Below are positions 15,306-21,785 of a stretch of 64,000 nt of DNA, piece after piece. The DNA lies in the NCBI GenBank assembly GCA_023415835.1, contig JAEZJK010000015.1:55810-119809 (forward strand), written 5' to 3'. Positions within the stretch are counted from its first letter, which is position 1. Every line of letters begins with the position of its first letter. The translations under genes and the position numbers were made by a program. This DNA comes from Bacillota bacterium. GTDB lineage: Bacteria > Bacillota > UBA4882 > UBA8346. The notes below the pieces were generated by a model. It had not been told where the DNA came from. It worked only from the letters and a program-made list of their open reading frames with translations, and searched no databases.

Positions 15306-15516
15306 TTCGTTCATCCTCCTCAATTTCTACATAATCAATAAACATACAATCGCCTTCATACATAGGGATGTTTAGTTTCTCGGTGATCTCCCTGCAGCGG
15401 AGATCTGCTTCTTCTTCTGATAGGTTTTGTTCAAAACAGAATTGAGGTTCAACCGGCATTTCGGCAATGCCTATTTCTATTCCGTCAGCTGTTAAAGCTT
15501 TTATTACTGCAAACAT
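15295..15516 (-). CDS. Hypothetical small prophage protein with C-terminal GDCMFIDYVEI
   Basis: This 73-residue acidic protein (MFAVIKALTADGIEIGIAEM...) has a central helical acidic segment (LSEEEADLRCREITEKLN) and ends MYEGDCMFIDYVEIEEDE. The ending resembles EEDCMYFDIV and EDDCLYFDVA of the paralogues at 14090 and 16185. The N-terminal parts do not match, so relationship is plausible only for the C-terminal strand. It overlaps the RHH gene by 11 bases and the upstream gene by 13 bases, indicating one operon. Confidence 0.6.
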   Translation of the reverse strand: MFAVIKALTADGIEIGIAEMPVEPQFCFEQNLSEEEADLRCREITEKLNIPMYEGDCMFIDYVEIEEDERNVQ

Positions 15517-15719
15517 TCAGACTCCCTCCCAACTATCCTACTTGTAGCATTTCTTAAAGCTTCTTCAGCTGTCCATCCAAAACCCTTTTTGCCGTCTGGG
15601 GTTTCGATTCCAACGGTTTCCATATTAGCTGGAGTGTAATATTTATTGCCATTTTCGTCATACCCAGTCATACTTGAATAATTCGCGCCAGGGAAATCTG
15701 GTTTCCAATTGATTTTCAT
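15504..15719 (-). CDS. Hypothetical small prophage protein
   Basis: This 71-residue protein (MKINWKPDFPGANYSSMTGY ... TPANMETVGIETPDGKKGF, then GWTAEEALRNATSRI) has a good Shine-Dalgarno (AAGGAGAAATTAAA on the minus strand). The 'G-W-T-A-E-E-A-L-R-N-A' helix after a beta hairpin resembles the end of small HicB-like or DUF1902-like folds, where 'S-x-x-E-A-L-x-N' is common. That is a weak hint. It overlaps the following gene by 13 bases. Confidence 0.55.
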   Translation of the reverse strand: MKINWKPDFPGANYSSMTGYDENGNKYYTPANMETVGIETPDGKKGFGWTAEEALRNATSRIVGRESECLQ

Positions 15720-15753
15720 TTTAATTTCTCCTTCGTTTATATTTTTAAATAGT

Positions 15754-15775
15754 GGGGGAGGGGAGCAGCTCCCCC
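15754..15775. terminator. GC-rich hairpin between minus-strand genes
   Basis: GGGGGAG / CTCCCCC with an 8-base loop, followed on the plus strand by GTTTTGTTTT and on the minus strand by ACTATTTAAAAATAT. It lies between two minus-strand genes and could attenuate that operon. The T tract faces the plus direction, so its role is unclear. Confidence 0.45.
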
Positions 15776-15783
15776 GTTTTGTT

Positions 15784-16050
15784 TTATTCGATTTCGATGA
15801 ATTCTATGGTGCCTTCGTGAATGGTTTCAACGTACATTGCCTTTTGCTGTAACCTCTTTCCCATTCTTATCACTGTCTGCCGTACTGCTTCGACCTTGCT
15901 TTCGTCTGCTGCTATTATGTACTTCCTTGATCTATCTCGGTAGAGTTCGTTGTTGTCTAACCAGCTTCCGGCGGTTATTCCGTCTATCGAGAACCCGCCA
16001 GTTATTTGGAGTATTTCATTTTCGAATTCTCGGTAGATTTGGATGATCAT
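15784..16050 (-). CDS. Hypothetical prophage protein
   Basis: This 88-residue protein (MIIQIYREFENEILQITGGF, SIDGITAGSWLDNNELYRDR, IIAADESKVEAVRQTVIRMG) ends AMYVETIHEGTIEFIEIE. It is predicted alpha/beta with an acidic C-terminal strand. Its Shine-Dalgarno is poor. No family is recognised. It belongs to the leftward cluster of small accessory genes. Confidence 0.55.
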   Translation of the reverse strand: MIIQIYREFENEILQITGGFSIDGITAGSWLDNNELYRDRSRKYIIAADESKVEAVRQTVIRMGKRLQQKAMYVETIHEGTIEFIEIE

Positions 16051-16052
16051 TT

Positions 16053-16193
16053 AAAATAAAGTTTTATACCAGTGATGCTATAAAATCACTGGTATTAAAA
16101 ATTAGCTTGCTATTATTTTTAAAATAATGTTCTATACTTAAAAATAATTTGATTTTATTACCAACACTTTTTATTAAAATAAAGTTATATACT
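16053..16193. repeat. 18-bp repeats, left cluster (3 direct copies)
   Basis: AAAATAAAGTTTTATACC (16053-16070), AAAATAATGTTCTATACT (16121-16138) and AAAATAAAGTTATATACT (16176-16193). The consensus is AAAATAAwGTTnTATACy. The third copy overlaps the last codons of the small gene at 16185-16355. A matching cluster in opposite orientation lies at 16992-17050. Confidence 0.8.
16066..16095. terminator. Hairpin, possible terminator of the small minus gene
   Basis: ATACCAGTGAT / ATCACTGGTAT (16066-16076 with 16085-16095) is a perfect 11-bp stem with an 8-base loop, followed on the minus strand by AAAACTTTATTTT. It overlaps the first 18-bp repeat. Confidence 0.5.
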
Positions 16194-16355
16194 GACATTT
16201 TTTGATGGTGTATAAGCAACATCAAAGTATAAACAGTCATCTTCTTCGACATCGATTACCTTTTCCTCATCGTAATCAAGATAATATTCCTTATCACCAC
16301 AACAAAACTCAATTGATAGACCATTATTAAGTTGATTTTTAACGAATATTTTCAT
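16185..16355 (-). CDS. Small acidic prophage protein, DCxYFD family (copy 2)
   Basis: This 56-residue protein is found by reading the minus strand: MKIFVKNQLNNGLSIEFCCG, then a DEE-rich core and EEDDCLYFDVAYTPS. The ATG at 16355 follows AAAAGGAGGTTATACAA. It is a close paralogue of the protein at 14090-14239, which ends seven residues earlier. The extra tail (TPSKNVSI) is encoded by DNA of the 18-bp repeat cluster, so the repeat may have replaced the original gene end. The function is unknown. Confidence 0.65.
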   Translation of the reverse strand: MKIFVKNQLNNGLSIEFCCGDKEYYLDYDEEKVIDVEEDDCLYFDVAYTPSKNVSI

Positions 16356-16505
16356 TTGTATAACCTCCTTTTATTAATAATTTTATTAGTTTGCAACCGA
16401 ATAATCAAACCTCATTATAGCGGATCGTAGTAATTGACGGTGGATCATAAAGGATCATTTCTCGGAAATAAAGTCCTGTATATATTTCTAAGATCACTTA
16501 GTTTT

Positions 16506-16569
16506 TTACAGGTAAATAACCTTGCGAAATTAAAAAGGTTGTGTTATATTTATTACAGGTGAATAACCT
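16506..16569 (+). promoter_or_regulatory. Promoter with paired 17-bp operator-like repeats
   Basis: TTGCGA (16522-16527), a 17-base spacer and TATATT (16545-16550) form the promoter of the RHH gene. It is bracketed by two copies of TTACAGGTrAATAACCT at 16506-16522 and 16553-16569, 47 bases apart. A partial inverted copy (TTACAGGTAATA) lies in the minus-strand promoter at 17205-17216. This arrangement suggests autoregulation by the encoded ribbon-helix-helix protein. Confidence 0.65.
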
Positions 16570-16586
16570 CTAAGGATGTGATTACT

Positions 16587-16952
16587 ATGGCGCGCCCCAA
16601 AAAACAAGAAACCGAAAAACGCAATAAACGTATTACTGTTTATTTGACAGAACAAGAAGAAACCGCATTGAATACCATTCAAACCAATCTTAATTATGAT
16701 AAGGCTGAATTTATGATCGAAGCAATGAAAGAAAAAATTACATGTTTAGAAAATCCTCCTGAAGCGATTATTAAATCAAGATATAATAAAATATCCGATT
16801 CTAAAGAAGAAATGGTTAATGGCTATATATGTTCTCAAGGGCACGTTTTTTGGGTAGATTGGTCTTGGCCATCACCGCCCCGTAATTGCCCTTGTTGTGG
16901 CATAAAATTAAACGAAAAAACTTGGTCAGGCCGAGTTTTACGGGGTTTTTAA
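16587..16952 (+). CDS. Ribbon-helix-helix protein with C-terminal zinc ribbon
   Basis: This 121-residue protein starts at ATG 16587, 8 bases after AAGGATG. Residues 1-50 form an RHH/CopG-like DNA-binding unit with a basic leader (MARPKKQETEKRNKRITVYL) and TEQEETALNTIQTNLNYDKAEFM. Residues 80-110 hold a four-Cys/His ribbon: CSQGHVFWVDWSWPSPPRNC then PCCGIKL. The combination would bind operator DNA as a dimer with a metal-stabilised tail. It is bounded by operator-like repeats at its promoter and the 18-bp repeats on both sides. A role as copy-number or lysogeny regulator is inferred. Confidence 0.7.
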   Translation: MARPKKQETEKRNKRITVYLTEQEETALNTIQTNLNYDKAEFMIEAMKEKITCLENPPEAIIKSRYNKISDSKEEMVNGYICSQGHVFWVDWSWPSPPRNCPCCGIKLNEKTWSGRVLRGF

Positions 16953-16994
16953 CTGACAAAAAGACAGAGCGAAAAGCACTGTCTTTTTGTCAGT
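16952..16994. terminator. Terminator with 16-bp perfect stem
   Basis: ACTGACAAAAAGACAG (16952-16967) pairs fully with CTGTCTTTTTGTCAGT (16979-16994) across an 11-base loop. It starts at the last base of the RHH stop codon and works for either strand. Its right arm touches the first copy of the right repeat cluster. Confidence 0.75.
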
Positions 16995-17050
16995 ATAGAA
17001 CATTATTTTAATAGTAAACGACTTTATTTTATAGTATACAACATTATTTC
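16992..17050. repeat. 18-bp repeats, right cluster (inverted, about 20-21 bp period)
   Basis: On the minus strand these read GAAATAATGTTGTATACT (17050-17033), AAAATAAAGTCGTTTACT (17030-17013) and AAAATAATGTTCTATACT (17009-16992). The last is identical to the copy at 16121-16138. The 20-21 bp spacing puts them on the same face of the helix, as with iterons or cooperative operators. Confidence 0.75.
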
Positions 17051-17056
17051 AAAGGA

Positions 17057-17122
17057 TCATTGGATTGGAATTCGTTGCCCATCGTTGTAGCTTAGTGGAA
17101 TTAAGGTTATGATTTTTACCAT
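17057..17122 (-). CDS. 21-codon ORF behind a strong promoter
   Basis: The minus-strand ATG at 17122 follows GGGAGGTAACGGA and encodes MVKIITLIPLSYNDGQRIPI plus one residue, then TGA. It could be a leader peptide or the remaining N-terminus of a gene cut off by the repeat cluster at 17050. The strong upstream signals argue that it is, or was, expressed. Confidence 0.4.
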   Translation of the reverse strand: MVKIITLIPLSYNDGQRIPIQ

Positions 17123-17187
17123 TCCGTTACCTCCCAGTATTTAGTTTTCAAAGTGCTCCCGGAGTTCGCATCTCCCTTACATTTATA

Positions 17188-17216
17188 ATTATAGCATATA
17201 TGCTATTACCTGTAAA
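17188..17216 (-). promoter_or_regulatory. Leftward promoter with operator palindrome
   Basis: Read on the minus strand: TTTACA, 17-base spacer, TATAAT. The spacer contains most of the perfect 16-bp palindrome ATAGCATATATGCTAT (17191-17206), which also covers part of the -10. The -35 region overlaps a copy of TTACAGGTAATA. It looks like a regulated promoter for the leftward small-gene cluster. Confidence 0.65.
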
Positions 17217-17360
17217 TACATTTAGTAAAAATTCTTAGGATTTTTTGGGATTTTTCGTGGCATGGCGCTACAAGAAGGATAGTTGGGAGAGAGATGATTG
17301 ATTTTCACTCCTTTGAGTGACCACTTTACCCTTACCCTATACTAAAATCAAATTATAAAC
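17217..17360. other. Gene-free AT-rich stretch before parC
   Basis: No ORF, repeat or hairpin that can be supported is seen here. It leads into the parC-like repeats. Confidence 0.5.
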
Positions 17361-17504
17361 GTGTCACAACTTGCGACACAAAGAGCGACATAAAGGACTT
17401 GAACACAACTCATTATTTTGTCAATGAAATATTGTTTCGTTGTTCAAGGACGTGGATTGTTTGATAATTAGAAGTGTCACAACTTGCGACACATAAAGCG
17501 ACAC
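17361..17504. repeat. parC-like centromere: paired 31-bp iteron blocks
   Basis: Two blocks start with the same 20 bases, GTGTCACAACTTGCGACACA (17361-17391 and 17474-17504), and each contains a further GCGACA. Each block has inverted GTGTCrC / GCGACAC arms. Between them is a second inverted repeat (CTTGAACAcAAC ... GTTgTTCAAG). The parM-like promoter lies inside, so bound ParR would both mark the DNA and repress the operon, as in type II partition systems. Confidence 0.7.
17440..17468 (+). promoter_or_regulatory. Promoter of the parM-parR operon
   Basis: TTGTTC (17440-17445), 17 bases, GATAAT (17463-17468). The second iteron block begins 6 bases downstream. Confidence 0.6.
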
Positions 17505-17536
17505 AGTTTTTAAAAATCTAAAAGGGGGTATTAATT

Positions 17537-18607
17537 TTGAGGGAATTTAAAGATGCGGTTATTTTTGTAGGGGCTGACCCAGGGAATTCAGCGTTAAAGT
17601 TGGCTTACTTTATTGGGAATGAGATGTACTATAAATACATTCCAAATGTAACAGGTCTAGGGATAACTTTAAGTGAACCGCCTTCCGTGTCGAATGAAAG
17701 ATGTCTTGCGGTCAAAGTACTATCTTCCGATGTTGACGAGTTTCGGAGTGAAATCCACTTTATCGGAGATCTTGCTCGTCAACAACTTCAAGGCGAAGCC
17801 GAACAAAACCGGGATCGTAAAAAGGTGGAGACTGAAAGTATCAATTTAATTCTGCCAGCTGCTTTAGGTTTATTTAGTGAAAGCCGGAAAATAGTCCTCG
17901 GAATTGGTGCCACACTTACCGATATAGGGGATCAGGCTTTACTCCTGCAGCGTAAAATGACCCGGCGTCATAAAATTTGGTATCAATACGGGACCATGGC
18001 TGACCAAACCATTGAACCGGAAGTAATTGAAACCTACCCATTTGGGCAGTGCCTGGGAGGTATGATTGGGTTGCTCCGGACTGGTCAGGTCAATAAAAAA
18101 GAATGGGGTGAGTCAACCGTCCTCGGATTAGACTTCGGCCATGGACAGGTTAATATTGCCATCTTGGATAAGCTTGAGCGAATCGAAAGAGCCTGTTTTA
18201 GTTTAGATCACGGCTTCTATAAAATTGCCAGCGCCGTCCAGGATTATCTCAACGCCGCACCTTATTATGTGACGGCCTCTATTCCGGAGATTCAGGAAGT
18301 AGTTGAAAAGGGCTATTACATGAAACATGGTAAGAAGATTGATTTGACAGCAGTTATTACTGAGGCTTGTAATGGACTGATGGATTTAATTTATCGTGAA
18401 GCGGAATCTAAACTGGTCAAGGTATCAAAAGTCCTTTACGATAAGATTTCCAAGATTGTCGTTATGGGTGGCGGTGGTCCTACCATGGCTCCGTTTGTTG
18501 GTAGTAAGTACGGTATAAACCCTATAATTGCGCCGGAATCGGTTTTCACGAACGCAATCGGTCTTGCATGGATTGCCCGGAATAAATGGGAGCAGGCTCA
18601 TGGATGA
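17537..18607 (+). CDS. parM: ParM/StbA-like actin-family partition ATPase
   Basis: This 356-residue protein has a TTG start after AAAGGGGG. Actin-fold motifs are in order: phosphate-1 loop VGADPGNSALKLAY (about 9-22), phosphate-2 loop VLGLDFGHGQVNIAIL (about 196-211) and adenosine motif IVVMGGGGPTMAP (about 314-326). A family member would form ATP-driven filaments that push replicon copies apart through ParR bound at parC. The gene overlaps the next by 8 bases and is preceded by iteron blocks, so a complete type II partition locus is present. Finding it in a prophage suggests an extrachromosomal phase or descent from a phage-plasmid. Confidence 0.8.
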   Translation: MREFKDAVIFVGADPGNSALKLAYFIGNEMYYKYIPNVTGLGITLSEPPSVSNERCLAVKVLSSDVDEFRSEIHFIGDLARQQLQGEAEQNRDRKKVETESINLILPAALGLFSESRKIVLGIGATLTDIGDQALLLQRKMTRRHKIWYQYGTMADQTIEPEVIETYPFGQCLGGMIGLLRTGQVNKKEWGESTVLGLDFGHGQVNIAILDKLERIERACFSLDHGFYKIASAVQDYLNAAPYYVTASIPEIQEVVEKGYYMKHGKKIDLTAVITEACNGLMDLIYREAESKLVKVSKVLYDKISKIVVMGGGGPTMAPFVGSKYGINPIIAPESVFTNAIGLAWIARNKWEQAHG

Positions 18608-18995
18608 TGAAAACAAGGATAACAAAAGGAAGGTTACTAACGCAGACCTAGATGGGTTTGGGTTCCGAGCTGGCTACAAGAACGAACTTGATTGTAAATT
18701 CAGAAAAGCTATTCTTGATAATATTCCGGAAGGGAAAAAGGTAACCGTTTTCATTAAAGAGGTTGTTGTTGAATGGGCTGGAACGCGCCAAGGAGTAAGT
18801 CAATCGGCCCCTGTGTCAGGGATTTCGGACCAGTTATTAAAAATAAAACAGCTAGAGGCCCGATTGCTTCAGCTAGAAAACCAGATACGGAATGGTAAAT
18901 TTTTAATTAACCCTGAGCTGGCTATATCGACGGACTCGGAGGAGCCGGATGAAGAAGTTGATAGCAAAATTGATGATTTGATTAATAGTTATTAA
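18600..18995 (+). CDS. parR: ParR-like DNA-binding adaptor
   Basis: This 131-residue protein starts at ATG 18600 inside the parM end; a longer frame from 18528 would overlap parM more. A basic N-terminus (MDDENKDNKRKVTNADLDGF) leads to a possible ribbon-helix-helix region (DCKFRKAILDNIPEG, KKVTVFIKEVVVEWAG). A coiled coil (QLLKIKQLEARLLQLENQIR) and an acidic C-terminus follow. ParR proteins combine an RHH DNA-binding part with a C-terminal region that caps ParM. Position directly after parM supports the call; sequence alone is not conclusive. Confidence 0.65.
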   Translation: MDDENKDNKRKVTNADLDGFGFRAGYKNELDCKFRKAILDNIPEGKKVTVFIKEVVVEWAGTRQGVSQSAPVSGISDQLLKIKQLEARLLQLENQIRNGKFLINPELAISTDSEEPDEEVDSKIDDLINSY

Positions 18996-19008
18996 GGAGG
19001 TGGCAACG

Positions 19009-19407
19009 GTGACCTTGGTTGAAATAAAAACTGTTATTGATCGCCTAGCAGAAAAATTCAGTCCCCAAACACCAATATCAATCTTCATAAGGAATGTTTC
19101 TAACAGAGCCGAAATCATTGATATAGCAACTATAGCGACAAGTATATATTCAAAGGATGACCAAATTCTCATTTTTCCTTCAATGCCTTTGGAGGAAAAG
19201 TCAGGAAAGTTATTAATGGAAGTGGAGGAAGCCGCGGAGTTCGCCGGTGGAGATTTAAAAGCCTATAAACTTAAAGAGTTGTGTCGGGATAAGAACTTTT
19301 ACCCAGCAATACGAATGCCAGGAAAAAATGGTCGAGGTCGAAGGATATTTATTCATAAGGAAAGGCTTATCCAGTGGATAGAAGAGCAATCTCGAAAAGC
19401 AAGTTAA
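19009..19407 (+). CDS. Excisionase-like (HTH_17/MerR-type) DNA-binding protein
   Basis: The GTG at 19009 gives proper spacing from AAGGAGG (18994-19000); the GTG at 19000 overlaps it. Of 132 residues, the first 70 are alpha/beta (MTLVEIKTVIDRLAEKF, AEIIDIATIATSIYS). The last 60 match the small winged-helix of excisionases: KLLMEVEEAAEFAGGDLKAY, KELCRDKNFYPAIRM, then GRGRRIFIHKERLIQWIEEQ. It is the last prophage gene before the tRNA-Leu, which is a typical position for a recombination directionality factor. A regulator of the par operon is an alternative. Confidence 0.6.
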   Translation: MTLVEIKTVIDRLAEKFSPQTPISIFIRNVSNRAEIIDIATIATSIYSKDDQILIFPSMPLEEKSGKLLMEVEEAAEFAGGDLKAYKLKELCRDKNFYPAIRMPGKNGRGRRIFIHKERLIQWIEEQSRKAS

Positions 19408-19413
19408 AAAATT

Positions 19414-19444
19414 AACCCGGAGATTAAAAAAACTCCGGGTTTTC
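19414..19444 (+). terminator. Terminator after the last prophage gene
   Basis: AACCCGGAG / CTCCGGGTT (19414-19422 with 19433-19441), 10-base A-rich loop, then TTTCTGTCT. Confidence 0.8.
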
Positions 19445-19483
19445 TGTCTGAAAGCTGGTTCCTGTCAAATAACTGTCTTTTGA

Positions 19484-19508
19484 TAAAAAATAAAACCCCT
19501 CTCGGGGT
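19484..19508 (-). terminator. Terminator of tRNA-Leu
   Basis: On the minus strand: GACCCC GAGA GGGGTT then TTATTTTTTATC. It lies about 10 bases after the tRNA 3' end. Confidence 0.65.
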
Positions 19509-19518
19509 CTGAAAGTCT

Positions 19519-19605
19519 TGGTGCCGAAGGCCGGACTCGAACCGGCACGCTTTTAACGGCGGTGGATTTTGAGTCCACTGCGTCTGCCAATTCCGCCACT
19601 TCGGC
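19519..19605 (-). tRNA. tRNA-Leu (anticodon CAA)
   Basis: On the minus strand the acceptor GCCGAAG pairs with CTTCGGC, followed by discriminator A and an encoded CCA. The D arm contains GGCGGAATTGGCAGAC and the anticodon stem GTGGA / TCCAC holds the loop CTCAAAA, giving anticodon CAA for UUG codons. A long variable arm (CGCCGTTAAAAGCG) and T loop GGTTCGAGTCC complete a class II tRNA. Its 3' half faces the prophage, which makes it a likely attachment site. Confidence 0.95.
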
Positions 19606-19774
19606 AAAGTTCTTTGGAATAGCGTGTAAAAATATCCTACCACAGGTTCGGGCTTTTTTCAAGAGGGTTTTTATATATAACATAGTAATTCATAGTAAGC
19701 TTTCCAAGATAAAATATAATTATTCCAAAGGCCAGAACGATTTTACTATGAAAGCTTTATCGGTTTAGAATAAA

Positions 19775-19810
19775 AAAAGCTTATTCCATAAAATTAAGGA
19801 ATAAGCTTTT
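19775..19810. terminator. Bidirectional terminator
   Basis: AAAAGCTTATTCC / GGAATAAGCTTTT, a 13-bp perfect stem with a 10-base loop, A-rich on the left and T-rich on the right. It serves the minus-strand gene ending at 19870. Confidence 0.7.
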
Positions 19811-19869
19811 ATCTTAAATAAATTGAGACCTGCTTAGTTTCAGGTAAATATTGGCATTACGACATATAA

Positions 19870-21345
19870 TTAATAGCCATTTACGTGGAGCCAGATGAGA
19901 TCTGTTATGCGTTCCTTATAGGAACATTTGATAATCAAAATAGGGGGCGTTACCCCAAAATCATTTACGGGAATATTGGAATTATATCGAATTGTAAACT
20001 TATCATGAAATTTTACACCTTCATAGAGGTTGACAATTGATGTATTGGTAACGACGGTCTCACAAAAATCAGCTAAATTCCCGTCTTTATTTATGTATAA
20101 AGATATTTTAAGACGAAAAGGTAACTTACAAACACAATCTGCTTGTATTTTTAAAACCTCAATATCTCCTATGCTGCTAAAATCAAAATCTTTAGAAATA
20201 ATATTAACATTATTATTTATCATAATTACTTCAGGCATATTATACCATCTTTGCACAATGTTCATTTCTGTAAGGTAGCGATTATAGAGATAATTAAACA
20301 CACTCAATTCACCAATTGGATATCTTGAGGTCTCATCTTGGGAGTAAATATGAGTTAATTGGTTGGTAATATCGATCATTGATAAGTTGCAATCCGTCCT
20401 AAGACCGCTGCTTATTCTGGGATTTGTTTGGATGTATTCCAATAAATGATAATGTTTTTCCCATTCTCGAGCCATATTTAGATACTCAGAAAAATTTTCT
20501 GAATATCCAGGATAGTTAGTTGTATAAGAAAAATCTTTTAGTTCTTTTGTAATTACAGCGCTTTGGCTTCCACTGACCCGGGAAACCAGATTATTAAAAT
20601 CAGACGGAGAATAAACCCCGGTTAAATTATTAATTCCGTATGCGTAGGTACGGCTAATTATGGTTACATTACTTAGTTTTTCACTTACGAAACTCTCCTG
20701 GGAAGAGCTTAAATTAGCGCCTAGTATCTTATTAAAACTTAACTCTACCGCGCGTTTAACCGTACTTTTGGAACTGGTTGCTACATTACTTGTGTCTGCT
20801 TGATAAACAATATAAAACATTTTCCCCAGGGTAACGCCGCTTACATATTTATCACCATACAGTTTGAAAAATTGGAGGGGGTTACTTTGCAAAAGATCTA
20901 TCACATCTGTCTTAATCTGTGGCAAACCGTTTGAATAAACCTTTTTATCTTCTTGCCTCCAAAACGCAATAATTGTTATTTTATCGGAGATGAATTTGGT
21001 TTCATTTACTATCTCTTTGGTTAATGATGATTTTGCCGTGAATGTGGGCAGAGTCAGGTCTCCACTGCCGGAAAAATTGTTTTTAAAATTATCTTCGAGT
21101 TCTTTTTTGGAATTGACAAAGCAATAATATGACATGCTGCTGACACCGTCCGTTGTTTCAATGGCTCCGTTAGGAAATTCCAAACAATTATTATCATAAA
21201 CATAATTGTCTTGAAGAGAATTATAGCCATCTCCTAAATACATTGCTCCATCTGGCGAAGGAATTGAAAAAGTCCCGAAATCAGCATTTGCTATTGATGT
21301 GAGCGAAAAAATAAATAAGACCAATACAATTAATGTCCTTTTCAT
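19870..21345 (-). CDS. Secreted protein with a MACPF-like signature
   Basis: The start is ATG 21345 after AAGGAGAGTGA. The 491-residue product begins with a signal peptide (MKRTLIVLVLFIFSLTSIAN, cut near Ala21). Residues 155-181 (NPLQFFKLYGDKYVSGVTLG) resemble the core 'F-x-x-x-Y-G-x-H/D-[FY]-h-x-x-h-x-h-G-G' signature of membrane-attack-complex/perforin domains. A helical, Ser/Thr-rich segment follows, then NVTIISRTYAYGINN as a possible return strand. The C-terminal 200 residues are beta-rich with Cys pairs (ADCVCKLPF, ILIIKCSY). If the signature is real it would be a pore-forming or surface protein. The gene is AT-rich compared with neighbours and stands alone, consistent with transfer. Confidence 0.5.
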   Translation of the reverse strand: MKRTLIVLVLFIFSLTSIANADFGTFSIPSPDGAMYLGDGYNSLQDNYVYDNNCLEFPNGAIETTDGVSSMSYYCFVNSKKELEDNFKNNFSGSGDLTLPTFTAKSSLTKEIVNETKFISDKITIIAFWRQEDKKVYSNGLPQIKTDVIDLLQSNPLQFFKLYGDKYVSGVTLGKMFYIVYQADTSNVATSSKSTVKRAVELSFNKILGANLSSSQESFVSEKLSNVTIISRTYAYGINNLTGVYSPSDFNNLVSRVSGSQSAVITKELKDFSYTTNYPGYSENFSEYLNMAREWEKHYHLLEYIQTNPRISSGLRTDCNLSMIDITNQLTHIYSQDETSRYPIGELSVFNYLYNRYLTEMNIVQRWYNMPEVIMINNNVNIISKDFDFSSIGDIEVLKIQADCVCKLPFRLKISLYINKDGNLADFCETVVTNTSIVNLYEGVKFHDKFTIRYNSNIPVNDFGVTPPILIIKCSYKERITDLIWLHVNGY

Positions 21346-21487
21346 AAAATCACTCTCCTTTAAAAAGATAGTTAAATTATACCAAATAATTATATTATTG
21401 TAAATAATATTAAATAATGTCACATAAAAATAAAGTTAAAATGAAACCGATGGTAAGTGAATAGCTTGAATTTTGGGCTCACTAAAG

Positions 21488-21560
21488 TACGTCTACTTTC
21501 TCCAAAGTTGCTATTGCTGTTTGCCCATAGATATCGATTAGCCCTCAACCTACAACTTTT
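21488..21560 (-). pseudogene. Relic of a second YigZ-family gene
   Basis: The minus strand reads GLIDIYGQTAIATLEKVDV, which aligns with RGLIEAYGQAATLALKEAGA of the intact YigZ protein encoded at 22306-22917. The short upstream part is shifted (KKL, stop, VEG). The rest of the gene is gone. It marks this 800-bp interval as a graveyard. Confidence 0.6.
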
Positions 21561-21564
21561 TATA

Positions 21565-21700
21565 CAATATTTAAAAGGGTAGAGAAGAATAGGATCTGCA
21601 TCTTGAACCAGAAGAGAAGCGAAATTGTGGAATTTGATCCGAACCGACGAGAGGACTCCGCTAGAGTTAGTTCGATGGTGGCTGGAGGAGCGATTATGAT
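21565..21700 (+). pseudogene. Relic copy of the antitoxin gene
   Basis: The stretch (TTTAAAAGGGTAGAGAAGAA, then TAGGATCTGCATCTTGAACC) matches 21865-21965 of the next module at about 80-90 percent by eye. It lacks the first half and carries a TAG in place of CAG. Its reading frame shows that the downstream copy has an extra T. Confidence 0.55.
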
Positions 21701-21785
21701 AATGGCGGTCTGGTTCGGAAAGTACTTAATAAATTTTTGAAAGCATGATAGAATATAATAGATAAATTATGGGGGCGGTGATGGG

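Noticed and set aside
14919..15719. HicAB toxin-antitoxin system
   Set aside because: A HicB-like RHH is visible, but no HicA-like toxin with its conserved His lies beside it.
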